Below are positions 20,421 through 34,500 of a stretch of 64,000 bases of DNA, piece by piece. Both the position numbers and the translations under genes were made by a program. The first letter of the stretch is position 1. Each line of letters begins with the position of its first letter. A model generated the notes under the pieces. That model saw only the letters and a list, made by a program, of their open reading frames with translations. It searched no databases and was not told the origin of the DNA. Source of the stretch: Pleodorina starrii (Eukaryota > Chlorophyta > Chlorophyceae > Chlamydomonadales > Volvocaceae); assembly GCA_030267565.1 (NCBI GenBank), contig BRXU01000047.1:434001-498000 (forward strand), read 5' to 3'.

Positions 20421-23400
20421 TGCTGCCTCTTGTATTTGTTCGTGGCTGTGCTCCCGAATGTCCCAATAGAGGAACCAGCGATTAGTCAGCTAGCTCGCGG
20501 TGCCCATGTGGTGTGGAGCGGCACCGGGGGGCCCCAGGCGGCCCCAGCAGGCTCTCCCGCTTCGGGGCGTTGTTGGCTTCGGGTCTCCCGCCTGCTGGGA
20601 TCGGCGTGTGTGTGTGTGTGGGCTGTGGGCTTTGTTTTATAGCCCTGTTCAAAAGACGTGAGCTGTGGGCGTGGAGGGACTTGACTTGGGGGGCACTCCT
20701 GCCTTCGCACGCACGTGTGCACACACTGCCGCCCATCGATAGCTCCGGGCATTATTGCGGTCGACTTGGAGTGAGGCCGGGGGGCCGAGGGCTGGGCGCT
20801 GGGTGAGGCCGGGGGGCTGATCTCCCGAGACGGACGTGTTATCCGCGTGCGTGCGTGTGCGTGTATGCCAGTCTGCGTGCGGTGGTCCTTACGCGTCCGA
20901 TCAAAAGCTAGTGGGATGAGTGTTGGTTGCTTGCTTCCGTGCATCGCCCATGTATGGCGCCTGTAAGGGTTTGTTGCCCCCCTTGAACGCCGAGCGAACG
21001 AACGGACATTCAGAAAGGAGCCGTCCTGCGGGACTACTTGCACACACGACCCTGCCAGCTGCACCTCTCATCAGAGATGGACTAGATAGATAGATGCAGC
21101 AGCCTCGTCCTGCTTGCCTCAAGATCAACTCACAGGCAGCAGGTCGGGCCGCCGGGTTACGGGGCGCCTGACGAGGGGGGCACCGAGACAGGCCCTAGGC
21201 TACCCCGAGGGGTCTGCTGTAGCGCGTTTGGCTCGCGGGGTGTACCGCGCACGGGTGCGGTCCGTGGATGGGGGGCGGGCAGGGTTGGTTGTCTGGGGAT
21301 GCGTCATGCATGGGCGGGGTGACATCGCGTCCTACGTACCCAACGTGTGCAAGCTGGCCCCGACCCCACCCCAAACCGGCGGGCCACATGGTTCACAAGC
21401 AGCCACATGCGTACGGCAGCGCTAGGGGAGCTGGCTGGGGGACCAGTGATGAGGGGCAACTGTGCCGCAACCGGCCCGCGGTCCTGCCTCGCCCCGTCCA
21501 GCCTCCCCCCGGGCTCAGCCAGGACCACCAGCCGCTCACAATTAATCCGCGCACCTCTCATAACCCGGCGCCTCTCCACCTCCGCCATCTCCCTTCCCGG
21601 CTCTGGACAGCCGCAACACCCAGCACACAGGCGACGACGCCTCCGACTGACCCCGAGCCCGCCCGCCCAGCGCGGGCCCGCCCCCGAACACCCCACCCTG
21701 AATGCATACGCAAGCGGCAAGAGGTTACGTAAATAATGCTCCCGGGAAAAAGGCGACACAGCGCGACGCAAAATACACGACATTCCCAACAAGCCAACGA
21801 CCCGAGGCCTCCGCTCAGTGCCCCACGCGCGCATTTCACGTTTATAAACACACGCACAATTGCACCGTTGGCAGCGTCAAGTCCGATGTACACCGAATCA
21901 ACGCAAACGCAAGCCACTGTAGCCGCCCGCCGCGGCCCGCCGGGCGGCGCCCGCGGCCGTGTCCCGTCCAGCTCTGACTGCACGTGTTTTCAACGTCGCG
22001 AGGGTGTCAGATGAGCATCTTCTTCTCGATTCGTCCGTTAGCCGCTGGCGCTCTTTGGCGCCCCATCACACACGCACGCACGGCATGCCCTGACATGCAG
22101 TTCACGGGCGTTGCGGCCCATCCCCCGTGGGGTCAAACACACAGTCATCTTTCTGTTCGCAGCATCTCCTGCAGTCGTGCAGCTGCACGCGCGCTTCCGC
22201 CCCTGAAGTGAGTGGCGGGTTTTGTACCATATGTGCTGTATTGTAAGGTTTGTTGCCGCGCAACGACGGCGGCCGCAACAATCACAACGCAACTCCCTCC
22301 CCACATACCAGCCCCCTCCCTGACCTCCATGGCTGCCACACACACCCGTGTGTCCATCTCCCTCATCGTATGAATGCCTCAGCCACCAAGCTCTCGCTTT
22401 GCAGCAGCGAAACCCGGACGAAACGAACCAGCCAAGTACAGGTGCTTTCTTAGGGCCGGGCCGGGCAACGCCGGCAGAATCACGCTCGCGCCTCCACGCC
22501 CCTCCCAACGCATCGCCCGCGTGATCACATGAATAGCTGACGCCGCCCCCATGACATGACATGAGACGATAGCCCGTGTGCCGCGATGCAGCCTGGTGAG
22601 GCCCGCACCCGCAGCCGCACCCGCAGCGGCGGTGTGTGTGTGGACCCCAGTGAGATCACTCATCAATATTCACAGCCCGCAGACGCGCCAACCCAACCCA
22701 ACCCAACCCAACCCAATCCAACGCAACGCCCCATTCCGCTGCACGACCCCTCCGATTGACGCGGCTCCAAAAGTACAGACGCTGGTGGCGCCCCCGCGCA
22801 TATCTCAGCCCGTGGTGCAGCGCCTCCGTCCATTACTACATCTCCTCTTCCCGAGTTCCCCCCCCCCAAAGTACCGTAAGTGTCAAGGCTTGGGGCCGAT
22901 GCAAACCCCTGTGTGTGTGTGTGGCTCACTCCCCCGGCGCGACGGCACAGCGCCCGCCCGAGGGTGCTGGGTTCAAGTCAACAGGTCCGCGGGGCCCTCC
23001 CTCCGGCCCCGCCCCAGCCACGCCAACCGGCTTGGCTGGAGGGAAGCCATCGGTGCAGTTCGGTTGGGCTGCCGACGCCGCCCCTCACCCCGATCTTATT
23101 CTCACCGCACCGCTCCAGACCACACCGCACCGCACAGTGGCTCACCAATGGCTCACAGGGCGGCCGCACGGGGTTCGATGAAGCACCCCGCGTAACGATA
23201 ATAAGCCCATGAGCCGCAATCTGCAATCGCTGCAGTTCAGCCGATGGGCTGGCAGGAACCTCAATTTGCGGTGGCTCCACTACTCTCCGCTCAAGAGCAC
23301 CCGCGCGAAGCCAACCCCGGCGGGTGGGCTAAATGAAGGTCTCCCAAAACGCTTTCTGCGGGCAACGCACAGAAAGGTCGGAAGAGGCGGCGTGGATGGG

Positions 23401-23463
23401 TTGGGATGGATAAGCATATGGGGTGGGACGGGGTGGAGTAGGTGAGGGTGTAGAGCATCGCCT
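20421..23463. other. 3.0-kb gene-poor region
   Basis: No exon with splice support was found on either strand. Open frames are Pro/Arg/Ser-rich shadows. Local features: a GTGTGT run at 20608-20622, TAGATAGATAGATG at 21083, and a CCCAA tandem at about 22691-22715. It probably includes the 3' UTR of the minus-strand gene that ends at 23464, but no TGTAA (TTACA on plus) was seen close to that stop. Confidence 0.4.
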
Positions 23464-25533
23464 TCACACCGCAGCAAAGCCTGCCGCCCAACGGCCCCAG
23501 TCCCAACGGACCCGGACAGACACTGCAGAGTGCGCATGAATGAGCCACATGTGGTGACGACTCAGAGGACAGGAGAGCCGCCGCCCGCTGTCAGACACAA
23601 CCAAACACAAACCTACAAACCCGTTCGCGCAAACCAGTGACCCCACAAACAATCTGGAGGCGCCAGGTTGCGCTGCTTCCTGCTGCCTGGACGTGTTCGC
23701 CACTTGCGGGTGTTGGTTCAGCCGAAAGCGCAGTTTGCCTGGTAGGACATCGGCACCCACACCGACACCCACACGACTCGCCTGCAGCCTCGACTTGGCG
23801 GAGCGCTTCTTCTGTTCGTTGGGGTCGAACTTGCTCGAGTAGCTCTCGGGCGCCGCCTGCAGGCAGGAGGGGGAGGAGAGGGAGGGGAGGGGGAGGACGG
23901 AGGGATATGCTCCATTATATAGGAGGAGGGGGAGGAGGGGCAGGAGGGGGAGGAGGAGGAGTGGAGGAGGGGTTGTAAACAAGGCTGTGCAAAAGCTGCG
24001 TAAGGGCGGGCCGTCTGTGTGAGCGTGCGCTCTCATTCGCTCGCCCACGTCCTCGCTGGGCCCTATGCATGTCCCTTCCCGTGGGAAGCCGAGACATCCA
24101 CCCTCCCTCGGCCCGGCCCACCCTCTGCCCCTCCAGTTCCATCGAGGGACACCAACACATATCCCTAAAACTGCACTCCCTACCAACCCCTCCGTTTCTT
24201 ACCCGCAGCATCTCAAAGGCCAGGGCCCGGTACGTTTCAAAGCTGGTGCTGTTCTGCAGGTGGGCCTGAGGGATGGGGTGGGGCGGCGAGCGTGCGAGCG
24301 GGGCAGCGCAAGTGTGAATCCACGATCCAGGATCCAGGATTCAAGATCCATCGAGGTGGTCACTGTGACGGACACTGCTGCTGCTGCCGCTACGAGCGCA
24401 AGGGGGAAGGGGGCGGATGGATGCCGTCTCCCAGGATCGCAGCCCCGCCCCGCCCCGCCCCATGCCACTGGGACTGTCCTGCTCCCCCCCCCCGCCCCCC
24501 CCCTCCCCCACCAGCTGCTCCTCCGCCTTCGTCCTGCGCGCCCAGGCCCACTTGGCGTACTGCCGCGTGTAGGCCGCCGGGTCCCTCCATCCCGCCGAGA
24601 GGGTGCAGAAGAAGGAAATGGCCGCCGCCCGCTGCTGCACCGCCGAGTAGCCCCGGTCGGGGTCGGGCAGTGCGGGCAGATCCTCCTTGAAGTCCCAACA
24701 GTGGGCCATGTAGGCGGCCTGGTCGCTGAGGAAAGGGGAGAGGCAGGGGAGGGGCAGGGGAGGGGCGAGGAACGGGGGTTGGGGGGTAAACGGAGGGGAA
24801 GAAGACATTCGGATATCCCTGCATGCGGATGAGGATGCGGCACGACGGTTGGTACGGCATCTGCGAGATGGCCATCCGCACGCGCAGTCCCGCACGCACG
24901 CGAGCGTCTCGTGGGTCTGGGGCTTGACGGCTGCCCTCGTCCCCTCTCCCCTGCCCCATCTTCCCTCTCCTCCCTCCCTCCCTCCCTCCCTCCCTCCCCC
25001 ACCCTCTCCCGCTCCCTCCCCCACCCACTCGTCCGTGAGGCCCAGGTGCCTCCGCCGCTTCTCCGCCATCTCGGGCTCGTTCTTGTCCTCGTGAGCAAGC
25101 CACTGGTCCCACTCGGTCTGCTCCTGTGAGGGGGGGAAAGAGGAGGGGGAGGGGGAGGGGGGAGGGGTGCGGCGGCGGGGGTCGGTGGTGGCGGTGGTGC
25201 TCGCGGTGCCTCTAATGGTCAGCAACAGCAGCAGCACCAGTAACAGCAACAGCAGCAGCTTGGGTGGAGCCGACCCACTGCCGGGCGGGGGGGGGCATGC
25301 ACCGCGGGTGCATGTATGGGCTCCCATCCATTTCACCCACGCTGACGTGGATGCATGGGCCGATGCATGGGGGCGCAGCACTCTACGGCGTTTCCAAGAG
25401 AGGGAGACACTCCTTCCTTCCTCGGGAGGGAGGGCCTCAACGCGCCCACCCGTTCGGACTTGCCGGTGCTTCATTGCTGCAGGGACACACTCCCGGCCCC
25501 CAAGCCCCACCCCCGCTGCTGCCCCCCGCCCTC

Positions 25534-25578
<45 letters not shown>

Positions 25579-28500
25579 ACGCACAGACACACGCACAGCC
25601 ACGTCCCCACCTTGGGCATCCATGTAGCTGGCGGCGCCGGATCCATTCCCACTATGAGGCTGTGCAGGTAGGGCTGAGGGGCGAGTGCCTTGCCCAGCTG
25701 GCGGATGGCGGGGGGGCCCAGGGCCACGGGGGCCAGAGTCACGCGCCGGAGCAGGAAAGAGGAACCGGCTCGCTGCGGAGGGGGAGGGAGCGGGGAGCGG
25801 GGGGCGGGGGGGCGAGGGTGAGGTTCGGTGAGGAAGGAGACGGGGGCGGTCCCTTGGCGCCCTGCCAACTCGGACCGCTGTGCTGCTGCTGCTGCTGCTG
25901 CGGCTCCCTCCCTCCCTCCCTCCCTGCCTCACCCCCAGCACCGCCGCCGGGAAGGACTCGATGTGCAGCAGCTCCCCAGGCCGCACGTGCAGGTGGCGCA
26001 GATTGCCACAGCCCAGCCCCAGGGCGAACAACTCGGCGTTCAGTTTGGCGGTGGCGCCGGAGGAGCAGGCCTCGGGACCAGGAGCAATGCACTTGACAAC
26101 CTGGGGGGATGGGTGGGTGGGTGGGGACCGGGGTGGGGGTGGAGTGTATTGGCAACGTTGCTGCGTCGCCTCCTCCTCCTCCTCCTCCTCCTCCTCCTCC
26201 TAGGCGGCCGCGTAGGCCCCGTCGGGCTGTCAGTCCGACAGGCTGCAAGGGGGCATCCCAAACGCCCCGCTTACAACTACACATATACACATACACACAC
26301 TCACGCCCACTCACTCACCTGCAGCGCCTCCAGTGTGCGGGTGGCGCTCAAAGCGGTGCTCAGCATCTGCACGTCAGCGAGTCAGCGAGCGAGTGAGCGA
26401 GTGGGTGAGCGAGCGAGTGAGCGAGTGAGGGGTAGGAGGGGCGGGCAGCCAGTCAGCGAGGCAGTCAGCGAGGCAGTCAGCGAGGCAGTCAGCGAGGCAG
26501 CCGTTGGCGAGGGGGGGGGGTGTGACGGGGCGGGCGGGGCAGGGCGCAAGGCAGGTCAGGTCGAGTCGGGTCGTGAGAAAGGGGGCAGGTACGTGTGCGG
26601 GGAAGGGCAACCTGCAGCTCCCCAACACGGGGAGGTAAGTCGTAAGTGAGCCCTGCCCCATCTCCCATACGGCAGTCGCCACCCCTTCCCCCTTCCCCCT
26701 CGCCACCCCCGCCCCGCACCTACCCGCCGATACCTTCCCTGCCCGCACCGACAGCACCTCCCCCTCCCCCCGGTACCAACCCCCCAACCCCGTACCCCGA
26801 CACTCCGCACCACACCACGGACCACGCCTTCCCTTCACCTGCCGTACCCCACCCCAGCCGCCGTAGGCGTACCCCTCCTTCCGTACCTGCAGGTCCTGCG
26901 GCCCCAGCACTGCCTGGTGCAGACACAGCATCTTGAGCGTGCGACTGGCGCCCACCGCCGTCCACAGCGCCGGCCTACCCGGCGGCAGCGCCACCTCCCG
27001 GTTCTCCCCCGGCAGCCGCGGAGAGGCCAACACACTGCCACTCAGCAGCGAACAGTCCACCAGCTCACCGTGACTCAGACTGTGGCTGCCGCCGCCACTG
27101 CCACTGCCACTGCCGCCGCGGGCGAACGACGGTGAAGCGGGGGCGCCCACCGAGGAGCGGCGGCCGGGGAAGAACATGCCGCCCAGGCTGCCGCTGCGCG
27201 GCGACGGCGCCGCCGCCGGCGGCGGCGCCGCCGCAATGCCGTTGGGGCTAGTGGGGGGGAGCAGGACGCCGCTGCCGACGCCGGCGGTGTACGAGTGCCC
27301 GCTTGCGAAGCTGAGTCGGGTGCCGCTGGCGGAGCGGCCGGCGGAGACGGAGGAGAGGAGGGCGTTCATGTTGTTGAGGGCGGAGGCCAGGCGGCGACGC
27401 TGGGGGGAGGTGACGGCGCGGGCGGCGGCGCGCGCGGCGGTGGCGCTGGCGGGCACGGCGGAGGAGGGGCGGCTGCAGGACAGCGGCGCGGCGCCGCCGC
27501 CGCTGCTGCCGGCGCTGCCGCCGCCGCCGGGAGTGCCGGGCGTGCCGGGCGCGGAGGGGCCGCCACCGCCTCCGGCCGATGGGCTTTCTGGGTCCTGTCG
27601 CGCCCAGTCCTCGGGTCGCGGCGGTCTGAGGCTTATCCACAGCTCCTCCACTCCCCGGTTGGATGCAGTGACGCTGCCTCCGCCGCTGGATGCGGAGGAG
27701 GGGCTGCCGGGGGCGGGCATCACCAGCAGCTCGGCGACAGCCTGAGAGGGGACAGGGGGGCGGGGCGGGGGGAGGGGGAGGGGGCGGAGGTGGGGAGGGG
27801 AGGAGGGACGACGAGAGGGGGTAAAAAGAAGATACCGCAGCGGAGACGAGAGGGGGTTACCACGGAGGCACCACACACACACACACACACACACACACTC
27901 CCGCCCTCGGAGCCGCCAACCGCCCGCGGCCCAGGCCCCTCACCCCAGCCCTTCACACCACCCAAGTACGGCAATACGGCACCATCTGCAAAACCGGTTC
28001 AATTCAATTCATCATCGCCAACCCCCCTTCCCCCGAGGGTAGGGGGGCGTCCGCGCCCCCACCACCGCCCCCACCATCGCCACCGCCACCGCCGCCGCCA
28101 CCGCCGCCGCCACCGCTACGCTACTCACGTGACACAGCGCCGGTGAAGCCGGCAGGTAATTCCACATCATCCTGCCCGTCTCGCTCTCGTTGTACTCCCT
28201 CAGGCTGCACGACTGCCCGTCCCAGCCCCGCAGCCCTGCATCCGCCAGCGCCACCTCCTTGCTGCGACACCGCCCCGACAGCGCCAGGCCGCGCGGGCGC
28301 AGGTCGCGGATGTTGATGGTGCGCAGGATGTTGAGCATGTCGGTTTCGGAGGCGAACTTGAAGTAGGAGGGCAGATCGGAGATGCCGTCGGGGCGGACGC
28401 AGCCGCCGATCTGCGGGGCGCGGGGTGGGCGGTGGGCGTCAGGGGGAGAGGGGGTTGGGAATGGGGGGCGGGAGGCGGAGAGCCTCTAAAGCCGCTAAAG

Positions 28501-31500
28501 TCGCAGCCCCGTCACACCATCATCGCTGCCTCACGACCGCTGCCCGGCCGTCAGTGCCTGACCCGCGCCGCATGAACGCAGCGCTCCGCTGCGGGTGTGC
28601 AGCCGAGCACCCCACCGACCGACCCCATCCCCATCCCTGCAACATCTCCCATCACCACCCCTACTGTCTCCTCCCACCCCTTTGGAAGCGAACACGCCCC
28701 CACCACGCCCCCACCAAGGCCCCCCCCCCACCCGCCCCCCACAATCCTCCCCCCTTGTCACCTTGAGCAGTTCATGCAGTGCGGATGTGTCGCCCATCTC
28801 CACCGCATTGGGTGTCACCGCCTGCAGCAGAGCCTCCTTGAGCCGCCTGGGGAGGAAGCAAGGGGGGGGAGGGGGGGGGAGAGAGAGGGGAAGGGGGGCC
28901 CGGCGGTAGGAAAGGAGAGGATCGTGGTCAAGTCAGCGGGGCGCGGGTGTTGTGGTGTGAGGTGGTGTGGGAGAGGCGGGGAGGTCTTGCCTGCCTGCCT
29001 GGTTGGTTACCCAGGCAGTCGCTTCCTTAACTGAGGGTTCGGTGCCGCTCCCGCCACGAGCGCGAGGGGGTCAGGGAGTGATAGTAGGGCGAGGGGCAGT
29101 AGGAGGCCAACGTCGGAAGCCCAGCACCGGCCAACGGCAACCCGAGAGCCCGATCTGCACCTCTGGCACCCACAAGCAGACAGCCATCCCCCCTCCCCCC
29201 GTGTCAGCCAGTCAGTCAGTCAGTGAGTCAGCTTGCGACTGTCCTATTTCACCCCATCTCGCACCCCCATGGTACCCACAGCCCCACCCCGCCCCCGACA
29301 CTCAGCGCCCCCCCCACCGCCCAGCGCCCCGCCTCCCCTCCTCCTCACTTTCTGATTGTGTTATTGAATGCGTTGATGCCGATGCCCTGCTCGATGCACT
29401 CAATGATGAACGCCTTGTCAGCGGACACGGTGGCCTGGGGCAGGGGCAGGGGCGGCGGAATGGGGCAGGGACGGTGCGAACGATCGGCGGCAGCAAACGG
29501 TATATCGGCGACGAACGGTGGCATCGACACGACGGCAAGCCAGGGAGGGACACCCGGACGGGAACGGGGCGGGACGGGACGGGACGGGACGTGATGCACG
29601 CCCGAGGGGAGGGGAAATAGTAAGTCCGGACAGCGCTTCAGTGCAGCCGCGATGCGGTGCGGCCGCGGCTGCAGCTGCGCTGTTCACCCCCGCGCCCTCC
29701 TGGCCCCGCCCTCCTCCTCCTCCTCCTCCTCCTCTTGCTGCCCCACCCCCACCCGCCTCACCTGAGCGGTTCGGACCTCAATGCTGTTGCTGATGATCTG
29801 CACACAAACAGACAGACAGACAGAAAGACAGGCAGACAGACAGGCAGGGGGGCACGTAACGGACAGCGGACGAGCGCCAGATACGAGCGTCAGGCGGCGG
29901 CCAGATCCGGGAACAATGCCCGGCGGTCAGGCCAGCGCGTAAGGGACACGACACCGCCTTCTCCCCCGCGGCCCAGCTCCTCTCTTTCCACCCACCCACC
30001 CACCCACCGGATGGTCAACCGGCCACTGAGCAGCTCCAGCTCAGTGAGCGGCTGACGGACCCCACCCCACCCCGCAGTACCCCTCACTCCTCCGCTGCGC
30101 CCCGCCGCCACCTGACTCCTCCCTTGCCATCCCAACACCTCCCAGCCACGCACACACATACACACACACCGGCACACACACCGGCACACATGCACACCAG
30201 CCCTGCCCCCCCATGCCCCCCGGGGAGGGGAGGGGAGGGGTGTCGCTCCCACGTCCCACCTGCACTGTCTGCACGCGGGTGTCCTTGCTGTCCTTGACGT
30301 CCACCACCACCTCGAACTCAACACCTGGGGGGCGGCCGGGAGAGGGAGAGGGAGGGAGCGGGGAGACGGGGGAGTTGAGGGAGGTGAAGGCAGCGTGCGA
30401 GGGCAGGCAGGCAGGCGCGGGAGGGAGGGGGGGAGGGTCCATGTACCCACGTATAGGCCGCGGGGGGTTATCCACGTATAGGCCCCGGGGGGGTCCGGCG
30501 GCGGTGTGGGCAGCAGGCGGGCGGGTGTGGGCAGCAGGCGGCTTATTCGGCTTATTCAGCGGCTTATTCGCTGTTTCCCCCCTCCCACAGTCGAGGGCCA
30601 CAGTCGAGGGCCAAACCCGGGTGCCGGGTGCCGGCCAGAGCCAAGCCGGGCCCCGATGATCCCGCCCCGCACCAGCCCGGCCCCAGCCCAGATGATCCCG
30701 CAGCCAGCCCCTCAACCCAGCCCCCCGGGGCCCCACCGGGTGCCTGGATGGCTGTGAGGGCCTCGAAAAGGCACCACACGCGGGTGGGGGCAATGGGGCT
30801 GCGCCACCTGCAAGGGAGGGAGGGGAGGGGAGGAGGGAGGTCCGTAGAGGGGGCGGGGGTAGGGTGGGGTGATGGCAGGGCGGGATAAGGGATGATGGCC
30901 GGGCTGTGGCGGGTACACCAGACGCATACGGCAAAGCCATGTTTTGCCGAACCTGTACGGCAAACACAACCCCCGCGACCTCTTCCCTCGACTGCTTCCC
31001 TTTCCCTTCCCCCGCCTCGCGTCGTCCCTTCCGCCCGCCCGTCCGTTGGTCGCCCCCCCCCTAATCCCCTCCCTCCCTCCCTCCCCTCCCTTCCTTACCT
31101 CCCTCCCTGCCCTCCCTCCTTCCGCACCTTTCTTTACCTCCCTCCCTCCCTCCCCTCGTCTCCCTCCCTCCCTCCCCGCGCCCTTCCCCACTCACGGATG
31201 CATGGTGAACAGCACCGCCTTGCACTGCTTGATGACGCCTGGGGGTACGAGCAGCCGCAGCAGCAGCAGCAGGAGGAGGAGGAGGAGGAGGAGAAGGAGG
31301 CAGTGGGACACACACGCAGGGTGGTGGGTGTTGGGTGTTGGGGGGGCGTAAGAAACACAGCCGCAGCCGCAGCCGCATGGAGCTACGGCGGGACGTTGGT
31401 GACGTTGGCGACAGTGGGCGAGCGGGTGGCCGGACGCGTAACCGCGAGCACGTGGCTGTGTCAGCGGGCAACGACCATCCTGGCGCACAGAGGCAGTGGC

Positions 31501-34500
31501 ACAGGCCTGGGTGCAGCCCCGCCCCGCATTGCCGCCGCCGCCGCTGCGGACAGTCGGTCGCAATCGCCAAAACCCCTCCCCACCCCTCCCCGCGCAGTCC
31601 GGCCGCTCACGCCCCTCCGCTGCAGTGTCGTCTTTATCAACCCTCCCCTCCCCTCTCCTCCGACACCCACGTGCCCTGCCCATCGCCCGGTGTCCCGGCG
31701 CGTGTGACCATCCTGCCAGCCCACCCCAAAGGACGCGGCCACCCCTCGCCCTTCGGCCAACCACCCTGTGGGTGCAGCACCCAACCCATGACGGAGGGTG
31801 TGTACGACTGTACGTGTGGTGTACGCGTGTATGCGTGGTTGGGTGGGTGGCACACACACACACCCACACACACACACCCTCACGTACCTGCAAAGTCGTA
31901 GTCCGGGTGGTCCTTGATGTCTCCCGTGAAGTGCTGCACTCGGGGGGAGAGCGAACAGCGACAGCGGGAACAGCATCGGGAACAGCAGCAGCCGCGGCGG
32001 CAGAGGCAACAGCAGCAGCGGAAGCGGCCACAGCAGGAGGTTGGGGGTGGGGAAGCCATTCCGCGCAGTGGCGTGGACGTCGGTGTTTGCTACAGCAGCG
32101 CAAACAACCGCACAGGCCGCAGCGGAGAACGTAGACTGCGATTTCCCACATTCGCGTCGAGACGTGACTCAGCAGGGGCGTCCCGGTGCGTCAGGTGCTG
32201 AACAAGACCCAAGCGGGGGATGCGATCCCGCCGGCTGCAGCAACCCCGCCAGTGCGGTGCGGAGGTGCACATCCCCGCCGGCTGTTTGATGGCCCGTGGG
32301 TCGGTCGCGCTGAAGCGAAGCAGGTTACAGGCTGCCATATCCCCCTGCGGCGCTTGAGATTCCGTCGTCCGCGCTGCCATTACCCTTCCAGAATGAGCAC
32401 TGCCCTTTCCGTCCCGAGCCCCAGCCCCAGCTGTGTGTGGCTCCGCCTGACAGCCACTGCAGAGCCCCCTCCCCTCCCCTCTCCCCTCTCGGGTTTCGTG
32501 TGACACATGACGTCATACCGTAGGACTAACGTCATACCGTACGACTGCTTGCTTGCCAAGGCATAAATAGCACGGGCCCGCTTACTGCTTTCCACTCACT
32601 TCGTTTGGTTGATCCCCTTCAGCTGCACAACATACATCGCACCGCATCCCTGCCTTTGCCTGCCTTTGCCTGTATATCACTGCCTAACCATGCTGTCACC
32701 ATGCCCTTCCCCTCGCCACTTGCCTGGGCTGCCGCCGCAACGCTGGTCATCTTCAGGTAAGCGCTCGTGTCCTGAGTGTTGATTTCGTGCTTACATGTCC
32801 CTTGCGCTGTTAGGCCGCGTTGTCTGGGCTTTCGGGCGGGGTACTAGGTTCACGCACGCGCATGCCAGCAACAGCGATTCCCTCCGCTCTCGCTCTCCGC
32901 TTCACTACTATCAGCCAACTACGTTTACCTCTTCGTCAGTAGTTCACAAATCAATAGCATTAGCCTACTACGTTTCATACGGTGGGCGGCGTGACAGCTC
33001 CGACACGCTGCCTTACACGAACGACTCCGACACGAGTTCGTTTGGGGCGCCGTCACGCTTGGTGTTCGGCGCAGCCACTGGTCGACTACCAGCACTAAAT
33101 TGGTAACTATCGGAGTCCGTAAGCAGTTCGCTTTCGGGAAGCTTGACAGAGATCCAGTCGATCCTCAGACTACAACGTCCGCAGGCCCTTTTCTTTCTTT
33201 CTTGCAAATTCACTCTTCAAACTCCCCTACCTAGCCCCGCTGGGTGGCTGCCAGCAGCCACGCCAAGGGAGTTTTAGACTACCCTTGGTCCGGGCCAAAT
33301 GGCCCGAGCCGGTCTGGTGGCGGTGACTCTTATAGTCACTCAGTAACACAGGGCCTCGTTGTTCATATGAGAGGTATGCCTAAGCAACGTGGGTCTTCGG
33401 ACTCACGAACAAATGCCATGGCCGCTACCACTCGAGCAACGTAAGCCTTCGCATTATCACGTACATATACCTCGGTTCTACAACGTCCAGACTACGTACA
33501 AGTCTACATACAAGACATTTACAGATTAACAGATACCGTACAGCCATGGCCCGGATAGCAGCTCGGCAACTCCTTCAACGTCAGCCAGCTGCACTGCTGG
33601 GCGGGTTGCTTGTCTCTTAGCTTAGTATAGTCTAGCCCTGCTTTGCTCGGTTGTCTGTTCTGTGTCTGTGTTGCCTCCTCAGGTCCCTCGTCACTTCCTC
33701 CCTGGAGTTGAGGGACGTCGTCTATCTGCTATGTCGCCCGCTGGACTTATCTCTTCTACGTTCAACACCGTTGCGGTCTCCTTTTCAACGAACGCATATA
33801 CGCCACATTTCATGCCATCCTACGGCGACCACCCCCACCGGCACCCTACCCCTTATCACGACGTATCCCCCAGTCACGGTTCCCTACTTGTGCGCTCCGG
33901 CGGGTCGGCATGCATAGACCCCACTGGATTCGCGGTCCGGCGGGAGCCTCCTCAGGCCCCGTACCGCTCCAGTTCTTGCGTGTTTCGGGTTTCGTGTGAC
34001 ACATGACGTCATACCGTAGGACTAACGTCATACCGTACGACTGCTTGCTTGCCAAGGCATAAATAGCACGGGCCCGCTTACTGCTTTCCACTCACTTCGT
34101 TTGGTTGATCCCCTTCAGCTGCACAACATACATCGCACCGCATCCCTGCCTTTGCCTGCCTTTGCCTGTATATCACTGCCTAACCATGCTGTCACCATGC
34201 CCTTCCCCTCGCCACTTGCCTGGGCTGCCGCCGCAACGCTGGTCATCTTCAGGTAAGCGCTCGTGTCCTGAGTGTTGATTTCGTGCTTACATGTCCCTTG
34301 CGCTGTTAGGCCGCGTTGTCTGGGCTTTCGGGCGGGGTACTAGGTTCACGCACGCGCATGCCAGCAACAGCGATTCCCTCCGCTCTCGCTCTCCGCTTCA
34401 CTACTATCAGCCAACTACGTTTACCTCTTCGTCAGTAGTTCACAAATCAATAGCATTAGCCTACTACGTTTCATACGGTGGGCGGCGTGACAGCTCCGAC

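Noticed and set aside
21304..21834. Minus-strand ORF of 176 codons in the gene-poor region
   Set aside because: Arg/Gly-rich, overlapped by plus-strand frames, no domain or conserved motif; typical of random GC-rich sequence.
29998..30056. Possible extra exon of the TIR-like gene (PLTELELLSGRLTIR)
   Set aside because: It has acceptor and donor-like ends, but including it breaks the phase with the next exon (29762-29797). Omission keeps the frame.
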